From Betaproteobacteria bacterium (GTDB taxonomy: Bacteria > Pseudomonadota > Gammaproteobacteria > Burkholderiales > SG8-39): a DNA stretch of 9,818 nucleotides. The position numbers and the translations under genes are program-made. The stretch covers positions 1 through 9,818 of the forward strand of contig JAABQT010000045.1 in assembly GCA_011391295.1 (NCBI GenBank). The letters are read 5' to 3'. This document shows positions 6,762 to 9,818 of the stretch, piece after piece; the first letter of the stretch is position 1; each line of letters opens with the position of its first letter. The notes beneath the pieces are model-generated. The model did not search any database. It saw only the letters and a program-made list of their open reading frames with translations, and was not told where the DNA came from.

Positions 6762-6837
6762 TGAAATGGAACGCCGCTGATTGAATTGAACACTACTCCG
6801 GTTGCGCTGCCATTTCATGTTGCAGCGCCACATTTCA
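6762..6837. repeat. Three CATTTCA copies in the aceB divergent region
   Basis: CATTTCA occurs at 6811-6817 and 6831-6837, exactly 20 bp apart (about two helical turns), and inverted at 6762-6768. The outer bases are partly conserved too (CCATTTCA in two copies). Two copies flank the aceB -35 region. This looks like a set of binding sites for an unidentified regulator. The grouping is seen in the sequence; the function is inferred. Confidence 0.4.
6804..6828. promoter_or_regulatory. 25-bp dyad over the aceB -35 region
   Basis: GCGCTGC (6804-6810) and GCAGCGC (6822-6828) form a perfect 7-bp inverted repeat with an 11-base centre that encloses one CATTTCA copy and overlaps the candidate -35 hexamer. 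Size and position fit an operator for a dimeric repressor. No cognate regulator gene is present in the window. Confidence 0.4.
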
Positions 6838-6848
6838 GTGCATAGAAT
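6820..6848 (+). promoter_or_regulatory. Sigma-70-type promoter of aceB
   Basis: TTGCAG (6820-6825), a 17-bp spacer and TAGAAT (6843-6848) resemble a housekeeping promoter, with five of six -10 bases and the TTG of the -35 matching. The -10 ends six bases before the aceB ATG, so the transcript may begin at or next to the start codon. Confidence 0.5.
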
Positions 6849-6854
6849 GCGGCA

Positions 6855-8447
<1,593 letters not shown>

Positions 8448-8456
<9 letters not shown>

Positions 8457-8468
8457 ACGTTAGTCGAT
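8448..8468. terminator. Perfect hairpin spanning two convergent stop codons
   Basis: ATCGACTA (8448-8455) pairs with TAGTCGAT (8461-8468) around a five-base loop, covering the aceB TAG and the TAA of the opposing gene. There is no T-run on either side. It is possibly a symmetric 3'-end structure serving both transcripts. Confidence 0.4.
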
Positions 8469-8831
8469 CGTCCACTCGTTGCCGCAGTTGCGGCAGCACA
8501 CGATCATCGACGCGCTGGTCGCACCGACCAGCCGATAGCGGCCGTAGGCGCCGCAGCGCTTGCAGGTCGAACGCTCGGCGAGGTGCTGGGCGCGCAACAG
8601 CATCTGCAGGTATCGATGCAGGGCGTAGCAGGTAATCCAGCCCGCGGCAAATGCGGCGCCGAGGACGAGCGCCGGCCCGAAGCCCGCAGAGCTGTGGCTC
8701 AGGTCTTCCAGCAGCGCGAACACCGCGAACCCGCAAATCAGGCAGGCGATCAGCCAGCCATGGCCGAGGAGCAGCTCGCGCTCGTACCAGCGCCTGAAGC
8801 CGAGCCGGCCGATCGCGTGCGCCGGCAACAC
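8460..8831 (-). CDS. Hypothetical two-TM membrane protein with zinc-ribbon-like tail
   Basis: I cannot assign a function to this 123-residue protein. It starts with a basic amphipathic stretch (IGRLGFRRWYEREL, 7-20). Two hydrophobic segments (about 22-41 and 52-71) are likely membrane-spanning. The soluble tail has CKRC (90-93) and CRNCGNEW (113-120), a CxxC...CxxC pattern typical of a zinc ribbon, with an extra Cys112. By the positive-inside rule both ends should face the cytoplasm. The start is GTG at 8831, directly after the xth TGA (TGAGTG), with a G-rich run just upstream, so translation is probably coupled to xth. No ATG gives a sensible alternative. It may be one of the small conserved betaproteobacterial membrane proteins, but that is from memory only. 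Confidence 0.75.
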   Translation of the reverse strand: MLPAHAIGRLGFRRWYERELLLGHGWLIACLICGFAVFALLEDLSHSSAGFGPALVLGAAFAAGWITCYALHRYLQMLLRAQHLAERSTCKRCGAYGRYRLVGATSASMIVCCRNCGNEWTID

Positions 8832-9605
8832 TCAGGCCCCCGCGCCGAACTCGGCCAGCGCCGGCGCGTGGTCCGAGGGACGCTCGAGCTTGCGCGGCGC
8901 TTTGTCGATGCTGCTGGCAGTGCAGGCCTGCGCCAGGCGCGCCGAGAGCAGGACGTGATCGATGCGCAGGCCGGCGTTGCGCCGAAATCCCAGCATGCGG
9001 TAGTCCCACCACGAGTAGATCTTCTCCGGTTGCTCGAACAGGCGGAAACTGTCCTTCAGACCCAGCTCGAGCAGCGCCCGCCACGCGGCACGCTCGGGCG
9101 CCGACACGTGCACCTGCCCTTCCCAGGCCTTGGGGTCGTGCACGTCGCGGTCTTCCGGGGCGACGTTGAAATCGCCCGCCACCGCGAGCCGCGGGTGGTT
9201 GTTCAATTCTGCGGCCAGATAGTCCCTGAGCGCCGCCAACCAGCGCAACTTGTACTGGTATTTCTCCGAACCCACCGCCTGGCCGTTCGGGCAATAGGCG
9301 CAGACCACGCGCACGCCGTCCACCGTCGCTGCGATCACGCGCCTTTGCTCGTCGGCAAAGCCCGGGATGCCGGCGATCACGTCGACCGGCGGCGTGCGCG
9401 AAACAATGGCGACGCCGTTGTAGGTCTTCTGCCCGCTGACCGCGCAGGCGTAGCCCGCCGCCTCGATTTCGGCGCGCGGAAATTTCGGCTCTTCCGTCTT
9501 CAGTTCCTGCAGGCAGACGACGTCGGGCGACGCGGCGCGCAGCCAGTCGAGCAGCTGCGGCAACCGGACCTTGATGGAATTGACGTTCCACGTCGCGAGC
9601 CTCAT
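8832..9605 (-). CDS. xth: Exodeoxyribonuclease III / AP endonuclease
   Basis: This enzyme cuts DNA at abasic sites and has 3'-to-5' exonuclease and 3'-phosphatase activity in base excision repair; the protein is cytoplasmic. The 257 residues are typical (E. coli has 268). All metal and catalytic motifs of the exonuclease-endonuclease-phosphatase fold are visible: [12 protein letters not shown] with Asn7, LQELKTE with Glu34, YCPNGQ with Tyr104, GDFNVAP with Asp145 and Asn147, the RIDHVLLS segment (Asp216-His217), and PSDHAP with Asp245 and His246. The ATG at 9605 fits the family N terminus (MRLATWN); a longer upstream frame runs into the preceding gene and is Arg-rich noise. The gene lies 19 bp after the partial gene at the window edge and abuts the membrane protein gene, so the three may form an operon. 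No clear Shine-Dalgarno is seen. Confidence 0.97.
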   Translation of the reverse strand: MRLATWNVNSIKVRLPQLLDWLRAASPDVVCLQELKTEEPKFPRAEIEAAGYACAVSGQKTYNGVAIVSRTPPVDVIAGIPGFADEQRRVIAATVDGVRVVCAYCPNGQAVGSEKYQYKLRWLAALRDYLAAELNNHPRLAVAGDFNVAPEDRDVHDPKAWEGQVHVSAPERAAWRALLELGLKDSFRLFEQPEKIYSWWDYRMLGFRRNAGLRIDHVLLSARLAQACTASSIDKAPRKLERPSDHAPALAEFGAGA

Positions 9606-9624
9606 GGCGGCGACGCGCTGCGCG

Positions 9625-9818
9625 CTAGCGGGGCGAGTACGGGCCGCTCGGAGGCGCGGACGATTCCTCCGCTGCCGCGGCGGGCGCCCCCGGCGGCGCC
9701 GGCTTGGGCTCGGCCTGCTTGCGCGGCGGCAGGATGCCGGCACGCGGGTAGCCGGCATCGTCGAGCAACGCGTGGTAAGCGCCCTCCGCGAAACCCCGCT
9801 GCACGTCGCTGCCGATGC
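9625..9818 (-). CDS. C-terminal end of an unidentified protein (partial)
   Basis: A minus-strand frame open from the right edge of the window runs 63 codons to a TAG at 9627-9625. The first part, [24 protein letters not shown], reads like the last helix of a folded domain. The rest is a low-complexity Pro/Ala/Lys tail (about residues 29-63) ending SGPYSPR. The start is outside the window and I do not recognise the family. It counts as a gene because the frame is open with normal codon use, ends just 19 bp before xth on the same strand, and otherwise nothing explains this stretch. Identity needs the neighbouring sequence. Confidence 0.6.
   Translation of the reverse strand, partial: IGSDVQRGFAEGAYHALLDDAGYPRAGILPPRKQAEPKPAPPGAPAAAAEESSAPPSGPYSPR

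Noticed and set aside
9606..9758. 51-codon N-terminal extension of xth
   Set aside because: Arg/Pro-rich noise overlapping the end of the upstream gene; exonuclease III begins with M-x-x-ATWN at 9605.

Overview
The window looks like ordinary chromosomal core DNA from a high-GC betaproteobacterium. The reasons are the gene content, the glnA / DUF4124 / ntrB / ntrC order, type I glutamine synthetase with an adenylylation tyrosine, and GC-rich codon use throughout. This placement is inferred from protein resemblance recalled from memory, not from a search. I see no insertion sequence, integrase, CRISPR array, tRNA, rRNA or prophage gene.

Layout. Bases 1-508 (+) are the 3' part of uppP (undecaprenyl-diphosphatase). 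A rhodanese-domain gene (505-960, -) converges on it. A 235-bp divergent control region (961-1195) follows, holding two dyads that resemble NtrC sites, a near-consensus sigma-54 promoter and the glnA ribosome binding site. glnA (1196-2611, +) ends in an intrinsic terminator (2640-2668). Close behind lies a tightly packed unit: a secreted DUF4124/coiled-coil protein (2672-3184), ntrB (3202-4248) and ntrC (4245-5642). This makes a near-complete nitrogen-control module: NtrB phosphorylates NtrC, and NtrC with sigma-54 RNA polymerase should activate glnA from the upstream sites. The glnA-terminator-ntrBC arrangement parallels the enterobacterial glnALG operon.

Bases 5652-6728 (-) encode a ketopantoate-reductase-like oxidoreductase, divergent from aceB (malate synthase A, 6855-8456, +). 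The 126 bp between them hold three copies of CATTTCA, a 25-bp dyad and a promoter whose -10 box lies so close to the aceB start that the mRNA may be leaderless. On the minus strand at the right end are a partial unidentified gene (9625-9818), xth (exonuclease III, 8832-9605) and a small membrane protein with a zinc-ribbon-like tail (8460-8831) that starts directly at the xth stop codon.

I found no convincing new defence, mobile or biosynthetic system. The points most worth a second look are the exported DUF4124 protein inside the ntr operon, the terminator abutting its start codon, the repeat cluster before aceB, the two possibly leaderless genes, the small hairpins at all three convergent gene junctions, and the membrane/zinc-ribbon protein coupled to xth.
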